Assembly: GCA_004298155.1 (NCBI GenBank)
Contig: SCRD01000001.1
Coordinates: forward strand, 248,001 to 312,000
Reading direction: 5' to 3'
Source of the DNA: Acidobacteriota bacterium
Lineage (GTDB): Bacteria > Acidobacteriota > Terriglobia > UBA7540
DNA: 64,000 bases
Made by a program: the position numbers and the translations under genes. How positions within the stretch are numbered: the first letter of the stretch is position 1; every line of letters begins with the position of its first letter. Below, piece by piece: positions 1 to 7,846 of this stretch. The notes below the pieces were generated by a model. That model worked only from the letters and a program-made list of their open reading frames with translations, ran no database searches and was not told the DNA's origin.

Positions 1-21
1 GCGCCGTACCAGGGTCTGCCG

Positions 22-669
22 ATGTTTTCAGTAAAAATGCAGGAGGCTTCCCACAAGAAACCTGCGTCAGGCCAGAGTCCTGCCGTTTCGAGCCAGGCCC
101 TCCAGTGGATCTGGAACTATTTGCAGGATATTGAAACCCCTCACGTCCTGGATTGCGGCGCCGTCTCATCCGCAACAATAAATATTTTGATTAATCGGCA
201 GGCCAAGGTGTATGTAGCGGATCTGATCGCTCCCTTACAGCGTGGCGACCCTACCCTCTGGCGGCAGGAGGACAAGCAAACCCTGTTCTGTACTGGCGAA
301 CTGCTCAAACGGTTACCTGCTATTCCTCCGGAAACTCTCAAGTTAATATGCTGCTGGCATCTGCTTGATCTTATTCCGCGGGACAATGTCCCTGAACTGG
401 CCCGGCTTTTTCTCTCGCTGCTTGCCCCGGGCGGAATATTCTTCTGTTTCCTCCGCGAACCCAATCTTACGCAGGGCAAAGACAGCCGATGGTGGTTTGA
501 GAGCCTCACCACGCTCCGGGAGGAAGGTGAGGGTGCCGGTATTTTTCCATACCCGCCTCTGACCAACCGTGAAATCGAAAGACTGACCGATGGCAGCGGC
601 GTGAAGACATTTCTTACCCGTTCACATCGGCGGGAAGTTGTAGTCCTGAAAGCCCCGGAAGAGGCCTGA
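22..669 (+). CDS. SAM-dependent methyltransferase-like protein, function unknown
   Basis: The 215-residue product has a class I methyltransferase look: a buried strand ending in LDCG near residue 42, a second strand VYVADL near 66 where the acidic ribose-binding residue would sit, and a hydrophobic stretch ending in LLAPGGIFFCFL near 140, the usual post-motif I to III pattern. The glycine-rich loop is degenerate (CGAVSS rather than GxGxG), so SAM binding is uncertain. The reading frame is open to the left edge of the window, so the ATG may not be the true start. The stop is directly abutted by the GTG of the next gene, which suggests co-transcription. No substrate can be named. Confidence 0.55.
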   Translation: MFSVKMQEASHKKPASGQSPAVSSQALQWIWNYLQDIETPHVLDCGAVSSATINILINRQAKVYVADLIAPLQRGDPTLWRQEDKQTLFCTGELLKRLPAIPPETLKLICCWHLLDLIPRDNVPELARLFLSLLAPGGIFFCFLREPNLTQGKDSRWWFESLTTLREEGEGAGIFPYPPLTNREIERLTDGSGVKTFLTRSHRREVVVLKAPEEA

Positions 670-1620
670 GTGAAATCATCAAGAATGTTCATCCTTGCGG
701 CGCTGCTAGCTCTGGTGTCGGGTGCTCAACCCTTATCCGGGCAGGACCTGGTTGCAATGGCCCTGAGCAGTTTTCCTGCTGATACCATCCGGCTGGAATT
801 CTCAAACCCAGCGACGCTGCGGAAACTTCCGAATTATGCTAGCTTGCGCGAACATTACCTGGGTCCGCGTCTCAAGGAGCTCGAAGATTCAATGGCTGAA
901 CTCGGCGTGGCGGAAACCGACATCGACCAGCTCGTTTTAGGCTGGAACTCTGATGGTTCAGACCTGAATCTTTACGGGTTTGCCGGGGGAAATTTCCGCT
1001 CCTCAATCCTTGATGCTCGAGCGGCTGAAAGAAATCTTCCTCCTCAAGAGATCGGCGGGAAGACCGGCTATTGCCTCGGCGCGGGCCTGGCGAGCCAATG
1101 CGTTGTCGTCCTGAGCCCCACGGAAGGCGCTTTTGGTACGCTCGCCACTCTCAGCCAGATTACGCAGGCGCTGAATGGAGGCGGCGATTCCATCGGGTCC
1201 AATGGCAGTTTTGCCAGGGCCGTCAAGCAGGAGCAAACAGGCGCCCCTATCTGGGGAGTTGCCGTCGCCTCTGCCGTGGCCTCTTGGTTTAAGGGCTGGA
1301 TGCCCAGACAAAGCGCTATTGATATGGATTGGAACAAGGTGTTCCAGGGTGTCGATGCTCTTGGATATAAGATCCAGACCGGCAGCGACATCCAGTTGGA
1401 TCTCGCTATGTTCTGTAAATCAGATGAATATGCGGGAAGCTTGCGGCAAGTGCTGGAAGGACTGAAGCTGGCTCAGCAGATAGCGTGGCAGAATCAATAT
1501 CCCAGCAAATCCAACCCGTTCCAGAGGATGGACCTTTCACAGTCGGGTAGCCAGATTGGAATCAACGTGGTGGCAAATTACGGTGATATTGGCGGAAACG
1601 CGCCGTCGGCCTCCCAATAA
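670..1620 (+). CDS. Secreted protein of unknown function
   Basis: A 316-residue protein starting at GTG immediately after the stop of the upstream gene (TGAGTG). Residues 1-24 form a signal peptide: SSR, then a hydrophobic run and a small-residue cleavage region near LSGQ. The mature part is soluble, glycine and serine rich, with no transmembrane segment and no motif I recognise. The phrase DLNLYGFAGGNF and later repeats of hydrophobic/polar strands suggest a beta-rich periplasmic fold. It is probably translationally coupled to the methyltransferase-like gene. The function is unknown; I am confident only that it is a real exported protein. Confidence 0.6.
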   Translation: MKSSRMFILAALLALVSGAQPLSGQDLVAMALSSFPADTIRLEFSNPATLRKLPNYASLREHYLGPRLKELEDSMAELGVAETDIDQLVLGWNSDGSDLNLYGFAGGNFRSSILDARAAERNLPPQEIGGKTGYCLGAGLASQCVVVLSPTEGAFGTLATLSQITQALNGGGDSIGSNGSFARAVKQEQTGAPIWGVAVASAVASWFKGWMPRQSAIDMDWNKVFQGVDALGYKIQTGSDIQLDLAMFCKSDEYAGSLRQVLEGLKLAQQIAWQNQYPSKSNPFQRMDLSQSGSQIGINVVANYGDIGGNAPSASQ

Positions 1621-1651
1621 AAGCGTTTCGAAAAGAAAGTTTGAGAATTTC

Positions 1652-2356
1652 TCAGACCAGGCCAGGAACCGTTAAGGAACTGAGTAGCCGAATGCTGCAA
1701 CCCGTCAAGGGTGGCACATTCACGTTGCTGCCCCGCCTGAAAAAGAGTTCGTATCCCACCAATGCAGCAGCGCTTGCGGGGGCGGCTACGGTCAGCACGC
1801 TTGAGCCGGCAAATGCTACCTTGGCTGCTGTAAGACCTCCGACACCCACTGCCCCCGTGAGAAAGCTCCTCCAGGAATCCCGCCTGTGTCCGCGCACATG
1901 CCCTTCCGCGTCAAGAGTTCCCATCAGGTCCTTGGTTTTTTCGAGGTGAGTGATAATCGCTGACACCGCTACCATATGGCCGTCAGGCAGCGTTACGTGG
2001 TCAAACCGGAAGGCGATTTCACCATCGTGTCTCATCCAGCTTGGGCGACGAATTGAAGTGATATGCCCATCAAACAACGTTCCCTTGGGCAGGGCCATCT
2101 GGCCGTCGATATAGACCGGCTCGGTCATTTCAGCCGAGACCGGGTCATTAACATGGCTGACCAGCGTGTGCATTCCCGAAATGAGGCGTGCTTTGACGAG
2201 TGTCTCTGCAGGAATGGTCAACGCGGGTGAAGTTTCCGTATTGACATCTGCCGGGCTGAATACCCCGTCCCGGTGGGACAACGCCCCTCTGCCTGCTGCA
2301 GGGCACAACGGCGCCACCAGCAGGAGCGCTCCTAGAACGGCAACCAATCGTTGCAT
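1652..2356 (-). CDS. Exported protein with TrbI/VirB10-like segment
   Basis: A longer frame exists, but the ATG at 2356 is preceded by a perfect AGGAGG and opens a clean signal peptide (MQRLVAVLGALLLVAP), giving 234 residues. After the signal, residues about 45-130 read IPAETLVKARLISGM, then VYIDGQMALPKGTLFDGHI and FRFDHVTLPDGH. This pattern of 'upper-limit pro-drug' strands resembles the C-terminal barrel of conjugation proteins TrbI/VirB10 and related exported proteins found without conjugation genes. Two glycine/alanine-rich hydrophobic stretches (about 165-205) may be a membrane hairpin. No transfer genes lie nearby, so a conjugation role is unlikely. The fold assignment is inference. Confidence 0.6.
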   Translation of the reverse strand: MQRLVAVLGALLLVAPLCPAAGRGALSHRDGVFSPADVNTETSPALTIPAETLVKARLISGMHTLVSHVNDPVSAEMTEPVYIDGQMALPKGTLFDGHITSIRRPSWMRHDGEIAFRFDHVTLPDGHMVAVSAIITHLEKTKDLMGTLDAEGHVRGHRRDSWRSFLTGAVGVGGLTAAKVAFAGSSVLTVAAPASAAALVGYELFFRRGSNVNVPPLTGCSIRLLSSLTVPGLV

Positions 2357-2635
2357 CGTTTTCCTCCTAACGCCCATAGGATGCTCTGTGCCTTGGGCGC
2401 CAGATATACAGCTATCTCCCATCCCGAACCAGCGCCGGATGGCCCTTTCCTGCCATGCAGGGCCGGGTTTCCTTGCAAGTCGCAGACTTCCGGCAAGAGC
2501 TAATATTGTAAGTCGATTTATCGCATGCATTTTCAAAAAGTTGTAAAATGAGTGTAAATACACATGCAGTTTTATGAACTGCACAAAAGCAAATTCCTGG
2601 CTAATGTTCCAACCCCATGAAAAGGCGTGTCTATT

Positions 2636-2845
2636 TTACCCCAGTTTGGTCACTTTGTCTGCTTGCGGGCCCTTCTGCCCCTGTACAATCTCGAATTCGA
2701 CAGAGTCCCCCTCTTGAAGTGACTTGAATCCGTCGCCTTCAATTGCTGAATAATGGACAAAAACGTCGGACCCTTCTTCCTGCCCGATGAAGCCATAGCC
2801 CTTACTGTTATTAAACCATTTAACTTTACCTTGAAGTCGTGCCAC
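2636..2845 (-). CDS. Cold-shock domain protein (CspA family)
   Basis: A 69-residue single cold-shock domain that binds single-stranded RNA and DNA and melts secondary structure in mRNA. Both nucleic-acid motifs are present: KGYGFI (RNP1) and DVFVHYSAI (RNP2), after the classic [15 protein letters not shown] opening. The GTG at 2845 is preferred over the ATG at 2851: GGAGG lies at 2853-2857, one base from the ATG but seven from the GTG. The gene has its own promoter (2994-3021) and a roughly 140-base leader containing a terminator-like hairpin at 2900-2940. Long structured leaders are typical of cold-inducible csp genes. Its identity is essentially certain; cold induction is inferred. Confidence 0.93.
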   Translation of the reverse strand: MARLQGKVKWFNNSKGYGFIGQEEGSDVFVHYSAIEGDGFKSLQEGDSVEFEIVQGQKGPQADKVTKLG

Positions 2846-2899
2846 TTCCATCCCTCCTTAATCGCTGAGTGTTAGTGGTCGTATGGCCCGGGGTTGGTC

Positions 2900-2940
2900 A
2901 AAAAACAAAAGGCCAGGAACCACCCTTGATTCCCGGCCTT
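2900..2940 (-). terminator. Intrinsic-terminator-like hairpin in the csp leader
   Basis: Read on the minus strand, GGCCGGGAA pairs with TTCCTGGCC (nine pairs, one G-U) across a ten-base loop and is followed by TTTTGTTTTTT. It lies downstream of the csp promoter and upstream of the csp start, so it can terminate NUDIX read-through and may also attenuate csp transcription. Confidence 0.8.
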
Positions 2941-2993
2941 CTTGCCTAACAACGATTGCCCGATGCGACCACCGCACAAACTCCCTGGCGCTA

Positions 2994-3021
2994 AGTATAT
3001 AGTTAGGAATAGGCTTGTCAA
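2994..3021 (-). promoter_or_regulatory. Sigma70-type promoter for the cold-shock gene
   Basis: On the minus strand a perfect TTGACA (3021-3016) is followed after 16 bases by TATACT (2999-2994). Transcription would begin near 2987, leaving about 140 untranslated bases before the csp start. Confidence 0.75.
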
Positions 3022-3061
3022 GAGAATATTGACTTTTAAGTAGAGGTTACAACCCGTACTA

Positions 3062-3616
3062 CTACTTACGGTTAGCCCTCCTGGCGCACAATCTCCAACG
3101 GTCCCACAGTAGCCCAACAAGTGTTTTCCCATCTGCGATCTTTTTGTCGCGGAGGAGTTTATCAATTTGGTTTTTCGAAAATTCAGCCACCTCGATGCGC
3201 TCATCGTCTTCGGGGTGCGCTTTGGCGAGCTTTAAATTTCGGGCTTCAACAAGGTGCATTTGTTCGGTCAAAATGCCAGGGCTTGGGTAAAAAGAGAACA
3301 GCCTCTGCAGCGAACCGGCGCGATACCCTGTTTCTTCCTGCAGTTCCCGGCGGGCCGCACGGATGATGCTCTCGCCGGGCTCCATGGAACCTGCGACGAG
3401 CTCCCAGAGGTACGTTCCCGTCGCGTAGCGGAATTGCCGGACTAAAACAATGCTCCCGTTGGGAAGCCTCGGGATGATTACAACCGAACCATGATGCTCC
3501 ACGACTTCACGGGTTGCTTCGACGCCACCGGGTTCGATTACGCGGTCAAGCTTAAGGCGCAGGACTCGTCCGCTGTAAACGTCCTTGCTGCTCAGAACGC
3601 GAACAATGGGTTTCAT
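3062..3616 (-). CDS. nudF: NUDIX hydrolase, ADP-ribose pyrophosphatase type
   Basis: A 184-residue NUDIX protein that likely hydrolyses ADP-ribose to AMP and ribose 5-phosphate. The NUDIX box runs from Gly76 to Tyr98 and matches GX5EX7REUXEEXGU exactly (GSMEPGE, then RELQEETGY). The upstream strand VVIIPRLPNGSIVLVRQFRY and the downstream FYPSPGILTEQMHL are hallmarks of the NudF/ADP-ribose subfamily. The length fits the family (about 180-210). It stands alone, separated from csp by the csp promoter and the hairpin at 2900-2940. Substrate preference is inferred from the subfamily and could be another nucleoside diphosphate derivative. Confidence 0.88.
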   Translation of the reverse strand: MKPIVRVLSSKDVYSGRVLRLKLDRVIEPGGVEATREVVEHHGSVVIIPRLPNGSIVLVRQFRYATGTYLWELVAGSMEPGESIIRAARRELQEETGYRAGSLQRLFSFYPSPGILTEQMHLVEARNLKLAKAHPEDDERIEVAEFSKNQIDKLLRDKKIADGKTLVGLLWDRWRLCARRANRK

Positions 3617-3711
3617 GCCGAAAAACAGTATCCTCCTCAGTCTGTCGCGGATATCTACCAGCGACCTTCACTCGATCCAGACGCAGCGTGCCAGAACAAG
3701 GCTGGAGCTAG

Positions 3712-4143
3712 TCAGGCTGAGATTACAAACTTTTCAATTATAGACTTTGCCGTTTTCGCGTCCTTGGCAGCCTTCAACGAGTCATGGTCTTGTTCCAGCG
3801 TTGATTTGAGCTTTGTATATTTCTCAAGCTTGCCCTTGGCCGTGGCAACCTGTTCTTGAGTAGCTGCGGGATCTTTGGCCGCCTTGTTCAGGCAATCGAC
3901 GAGGCTGTCAACGATTCCCAGTGAAAGCGTGAGCCGGGTAAGGCAGCTTTGCTGGTGATAGTCGTTTGCGAAATCAGAAAGGCTCTCTTTCTTTACCGTT
4001 CCAACCAGATCGGCTATGCCCTGGACATAGCTTTGGACCATTCCTTCGTCATCGCTGCAGGTTTGTCCGTGGAGTAAATGAAGGCCAGGCAGCCCGAACA
4101 ACAAAGGTCCCGTAAGAATTACCATCAGGATCCGGCGTTTCAT
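3712..4143 (-). CDS. Small exported protein of unknown function
   Basis: The ATG at 4143 is chosen over a longer frame because AAAGGAG precedes it and it begins a signal peptide (MKRRILMVILTGPLLFGLPGL). The 143-residue product has a mature N-terminus with Cys in QTCSDDEG and further Cys in QQSCL and DCLNKA, which could form disulfides outside the cytoplasm. The C-terminal half is charged and helical (KGKLEKYTKLKSTLEQD, then KDAKTAKS), probably a short coiled coil. No family is recognised. It is monocistronic, head to head with the LytTR regulator gene. Confidence 0.6.
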   Translation of the reverse strand: MKRRILMVILTGPLLFGLPGLHLLHGQTCSDDEGMVQSYVQGIADLVGTVKKESLSDFANDYHQQSCLTRLTLSLGIVDSLVDCLNKAAKDPAATQEQVATAKGKLEKYTKLKSTLEQDHDSLKAAKDAKTAKSIIEKFVISA

Positions 4144-4397
4144 GGCCGCTCCTTTCCAAAACGGGATTACTGACTTTATGAGCACTGGCCTCGCCCGGGA
4201 GTACAGAGGCCTACTTCCGGCACATGGTAACATAACTGAGACCACTGGGAAGGAGAATTCCTGGCCTGCATTCCGAGGCATGACCGCCCAGTTCAGCCGA
4301 TTGCAGGGGCGTATCAAGTTCGGCCGACAGGCTGGTATACTGGTTTTCACACTGGACGCATCGGGTCCGGATTCAAAACGGAACGGAAAGGTTCGCG

Positions 4398-5171
4398 ATG
4401 AAAGTCTCCGCGCTCATCGTGGATGATGAGCAACCTGCAAGGGACGAACTGGCATATCTGCTCAGGAATATTCCGGGCATCGAAATTGTCGGGCAAGGGA
4501 AGAATGGAGTGGAGGCGGTCAGCCTGGTTCGCGAACTGAGCCCCAACGTCGTATTTATGGACGTTCAAATGCCCGGTCTGGACGGCTTTGGCGTCATTAA
4601 GAAGCTGCTCGACCGGAGTATCCACCTGCCCTACTTTATTTTTGTCACTGCTTATGACCACTATGCCGTGCGCGCGTTCGAGGTCAATGCCGTTGATTAT
4701 CTGCTGAAGCCGATCGAGCGGAACAGGCTTGAAAAGGCTTTGCAGCGGGTGAGAGGAATGGTGGAGGCGTCTGAAGCTGCTTTCCAGAAGCTCGATCGTC
4801 TGGTGCACATGATTGAAGAACGTCCAGCCGCGCAATCCAGCAAGCTGGTGGTCAAGAGCGGAAACCGTATGGTGCTTGTCGATTCTTCTGACATCATCTT
4901 TGCAACCATCGAAGACGGCATCATCAGGATTGTAACCAGGGATCTCGACGGCCATTCGAATTTCCGCACCGTGGAAGAACTGCAAAACAACCTGGATCCC
5001 AACACGTTCTGGCGGGTCCACCGCTCATACCTTGTTAACATCAACCGGATTAAAGAAGTCGTCCCCTGGTTCAAAAGTTCATATCAACTGAAGATGCAGG
5101 ACCGGCAGGCAACAGAAATTCCCGTCAGCCGCGCCCAAACACGGAAGCTTCGCGAACTGTTGAACCTCTGA
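4398..5171 (+). CDS. LytTR-family response regulator (LytR/AlgR type)
   Basis: A 257-residue two-domain regulator. Residues 1-120 are a receiver domain with acidic pair Asp9/Asp10, phospho-acceptor Asp55 (VVFMDVQMPG), Thr84 (FVTAYD) and Lys104 (YLLKPI). Residues about 150-255 are a LytTR DNA-binding domain, shown by DIIFATIEDGIIRIVT and the conserved WRVHRSYLVNINRI. Such proteins bind two direct repeats upstream of target genes. No sensor kinase of the matching LytS/7TM class is adjacent, so its partner is elsewhere or outside the window. An extended TATACT near 4336 may serve as its -10 element. Confidence 0.92.
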   Translation: MKVSALIVDDEQPARDELAYLLRNIPGIEIVGQGKNGVEAVSLVRELSPNVVFMDVQMPGLDGFGVIKKLLDRSIHLPYFIFVTAYDHYAVRAFEVNAVDYLLKPIERNRLEKALQRVRGMVEASEAAFQKLDRLVHMIEERPAAQSSKLVVKSGNRMVLVDSSDIIFATIEDGIIRIVTRDLDGHSNFRTVEELQNNLDPNTFWRVHRSYLVNINRIKEVVPWFKSSYQLKMQDRQATEIPVSRAQTRKLRELLNL

Positions 5172-5227
5172 AAAATTCCGCCAGCGATAAAACATGCCGG
5201 AAGGTTGCCTGTCCCGGGGCCGCTTCG

Positions 5228-6766
5228 TTAGGAGCGGCACCTGGGGCGTTTTTCCGATGACTTGCAGAAATAGGCTTGCAACGCCTGGATAAGACCAGCA
5301 ACCGTTGAATCCGTGGCTTCGATGGAAACATCAAGACCGTGCTTGCGGCACGTCTCCGAAGTAACAGGGCCGATGGAGGCGATGACAACGCGCTCCAGGA
5401 TTTTGCGGAGGCCAGCGTTCTCAATCAAATTCACAAAGTTTGTGACGGTGGAGGAGCTCGTGAAAGTAACCGCATCTGGCACAGGAGTGAGGAGACGCTT
5501 AACCTCGCCCGCGGGAAGTTCAGGCCGGACCGTTTCATAGGCTTCAACGACCTCCACGCGAGCGCCGCGCTCCTCAAGCGAGCGATGAAGAATATCGCGC
5601 GCGACCTTTGCTCGCGGAATCAGGAATGCCTTGCCGCGAACCTCGGCGCCCTTCAAGCATTCAATCAGCCCTTCCGCCCTGTATTCATGAGGCAGGAAAT
5701 CGGCGCGGATACCGGTGGCGGCAAGTTCAGCCGAGGTGCCGGGTCCGATGGCCCCGATCTCGAGCCCCTTCAAATCGCGCACATCGCGGCCGCACGCTGC
5801 GAGCCGGCCCAGGAATTTCCTGACGCCGTTGGCTGAGGTGAAGAGAAGATAATCAAATTCCTGCAGCCGGCCAATCGCTTCATCGAGCGGCTTCGTGGAT
5901 TGCGGATCGCGAATTTCAATTGCGGGAATCTCGATGGCTTCAGCTCCCAGGCTTTCGAGGGCGTCTCTGAAGATGGTAGCTTGTCCGCGCGTCCGTGTTG
6001 TTACAATGCGCCTCCCGAAAAGCGGCAGGCGCTCAAACCACATCAATTCCTCGCGCAGGCCGACAACATCTCCCACCACAATGATCGCCGGCGCTTCAAT
6101 CCCCTCAGCCAGCTGCGCGATATCGGCCAGCGTACCTACAACGGTTTGTTGCGCAGCACGGGTTCCCCAGAAAATGACTGCAACCGGAGTGCTCGGGTCT
6201 TTGCCTCCTTTGCGCAGGGCCGCGCTGATCTCGGCCAGATTTCGGACGCCCATGAAAAGGACAAGCGTATCCGCCCCATCTGCAAGTTTTGTCCAGTCGA
6301 TACTGCCAGACGACTTGGACGGATCTTCATGGCCCGTCACGAAAATGACGCTTGATGACACGTCGCGATGCGTCAAGGGAATTCCCGCGTAGGCCGGGGC
6401 CGCATAACCTGATGTAATGCCCGGAACGACCTCGAATGGGATGCCTGCGTTTGCCAGCGCCTGGGCCTCTTCGGCACCGCGTCCGAAAATGAACGGGTCT
6501 CCGCCTTTCAGCCGGACCACAACATTACCTTGCGCTGCCTTGCTCACCAGCAGCTGATTGATGGCTTCCTGGGGTGAATTCCTGTCACCCGGCCGCTTGC
6601 CCACGCAGATCCTCTCGCACTCCGGCCGCGTATGCCTCAGGAGGTCCTCGTTGGCGAGAAAGTCGTAGATAACAGCGTCGGCGCGTTCAAGAGCCGCCTT
6701 GCCCTTGAGCGTCAACAGGCCGGTGTCGCCCGGCCCCGCCCCGACTAGATAAACCTTTCCGACCAT
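5228..6766 (-). CDS. cobA-hemD: Fused uroporphyrinogen-III methyltransferase / uroporphyrinogen-III synthase
   Basis: A 512-residue bifunctional protein. Residues 1-240 are a SUMT/CobA methyltransferase (VYLVGAGPGDTGLLTLKG at the N-terminus, then VVRLKGGDPFIFGRG near 80), which makes precorrin-2 for siroheme and cobalamin. Residues about 255-500 are uroporphyrinogen-III synthase HemD, including TSANGVRKF and the FTSSSTVTNF stretch. The fusion couples closure of hydroxymethylbilane to the first branch-point methylation. It is the last gene of a minus-strand heme cluster behind hemC, with a 54-base gap. The fusion is known in several phyla. No precorrin-2 dehydrogenase/ferrochelatase domain is attached. 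Confidence 0.95.
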   Translation of the reverse strand: MVGKVYLVGAGPGDTGLLTLKGKAALERADAVIYDFLANEDLLRHTRPECERICVGKRPGDRNSPQEAINQLLVSKAAQGNVVVRLKGGDPFIFGRGAEEAQALANAGIPFEVVPGITSGYAAPAYAGIPLTHRDVSSSVIFVTGHEDPSKSSGSIDWTKLADGADTLVLFMGVRNLAEISAALRKGGKDPSTPVAVIFWGTRAAQQTVVGTLADIAQLAEGIEAPAIIVVGDVVGLREELMWFERLPLFGRRIVTTRTRGQATIFRDALESLGAEAIEIPAIEIRDPQSTKPLDEAIGRLQEFDYLLFTSANGVRKFLGRLAACGRDVRDLKGLEIGAIGPGTSAELAATGIRADFLPHEYRAEGLIECLKGAEVRGKAFLIPRAKVARDILHRSLEERGARVEVVEAYETVRPELPAGEVKRLLTPVPDAVTFTSSSTVTNFVNLIENAGLRKILERVVIASIGPVTSETCRKHGLDVSIEATDSTVAGLIQALQAYFCKSSEKRPRCRS

Positions 6767-6820
6767 GTCAATCCATTCAGCGCCGAAAGACCGGCTTCAT
6801 TTAGGCGGCCCGGAGCGAAA

Positions 6821-7741
6821 CTACCCTGGGTCCATTCCCGGAAGGCTCAGGAGTTCGCGCGCACCCTGGCCAAAGAGCTCCGTTGCCACCTGCCTTCCCA
6901 GGTCCTCAGGGTTCTCCAGCTCACCCGTCGCCATTGCTCGAAGCACCCGGGTGCCGGCGGGGTCTGCCACCACTCCCGTCAGATGGAGTCTCCCGGAATC
7001 GTTTTTTGCGTACGCCGCAATAGGGAGCTGGCATCCGCCACCCAGTGCCTCAAGCATAGCCCTTTCCGCGCGGATTGCTCGGTGAGTTGCCGGATGGTCA
7101 AAAGCCGCAATCACCTCTTCCACTGCCGCGTTGTGTGTTCTGATTTCAATGGCAAGCGCTCCCTGTCCGACGGCCGGGCAAATTTCATCTTCCCGGAACC
7201 AGCTCGTGATGTGGGAGGCAAAACCCAGGCGCCTTAAACCAGCGGCGGCCAGCACCAGCGCTTCACAATCGCCTCGCTCAAGTTTTCGCAGTCGGGTATC
7301 CACGTTGCCGCGCATTGGGACAACCTCCAGGTCGGGGCGCAAGGCAAGCAGTTGAGACTGCCGCCGTAGGCTGCTGGTTCCTATGCGCGCTCCGGCGGGA
7401 AGGTCCTGCAAAAGCAAGCCGCCCCTTGAGACGAGCGCGTCGCGCGGGTCCTCGCGCTGCGGGACCGCCGCTATGCCCAGTCCTTCGGGCAGGCCAGTCG
7501 GAAGGTCCTTCATGCTGTGGACCGCAAGGTCCACCTGGCCAGCCAGCAATGCCTCTTCAATTTCCTTGATAAACAGGCCTTTAGTTCCGGAAGCGGCCAG
7601 GGCGGCATTCTGGAGCCTGTCGCCGCTGGTCTTGATGATATTGATTTTGACTTCGTGGCCTGCGGACGCTAGATGGTCCTTCACCCAGTTCGCCTGCCAT
7701 AGCGCGAGTGAGCTTCCACGTGAACCGATAGTAATCTTCAT
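6821..7741 (-). CDS. hemC: Hydroxymethylbilane synthase (porphobilinogen deaminase)
   Basis: HemC joins four porphobilinogen units into hydroxymethylbilane in the cytoplasm. The 306-residue length is standard. Clear motifs are GSRGSSLALWQ at residues 6-16, KTSGDR at 37-42, DLAVHSMKDLPT at 71-82, IGTSSLRRQ at 120-128 and MRGNVDTRL at 143-151. The dipyrromethane cofactor cysteine is Cys237 in GGGCQLP. It sits between hemA (105-base gap) and cobA-hemD, in pathway order. The ATG at 7741 directly precedes the conserved KITIGSRGS and is therefore secure. Confidence 0.97.
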   Translation of the reverse strand: MKITIGSRGSSLALWQANWVKDHLASAGHEVKINIIKTSGDRLQNAALAASGTKGLFIKEIEEALLAGQVDLAVHSMKDLPTGLPEGLGIAAVPQREDPRDALVSRGGLLLQDLPAGARIGTSSLRRQSQLLALRPDLEVVPMRGNVDTRLRKLERGDCEALVLAAAGLRRLGFASHITSWFREDEICPAVGQGALAIEIRTHNAAVEEVIAAFDHPATHRAIRAERAMLEALGGGCQLPIAAYAKNDSGRLHLTGVVADPAGTRVLRAMATGELENPEDLGRQVATELFGQGARELLSLPGMDPG

Positions 7742-7846
7742 GGGATTGGTAATCAGTTCAAAATGTTCAGCGGGAATACAGAAACATTCTCAAAAATTGA
7801 GAAGCTGCGGTTTGAACTATCGCTGAAGCCCCGTTGGCGCAGCAAG

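Noticed and set aside
4347-5021. Minus-strand frame opposite the LytTR regulator
   Set aside because: The plus strand carries receiver and LytTR motifs; the opposite frame has no features.
5219-5238. GCCGCT/AGCGGC hairpin as terminator for the LytTR or cobA-hemD gene
   Set aside because: The stem is only six pairs, overlaps the cobA-hemD stop, and has no T run on either strand.
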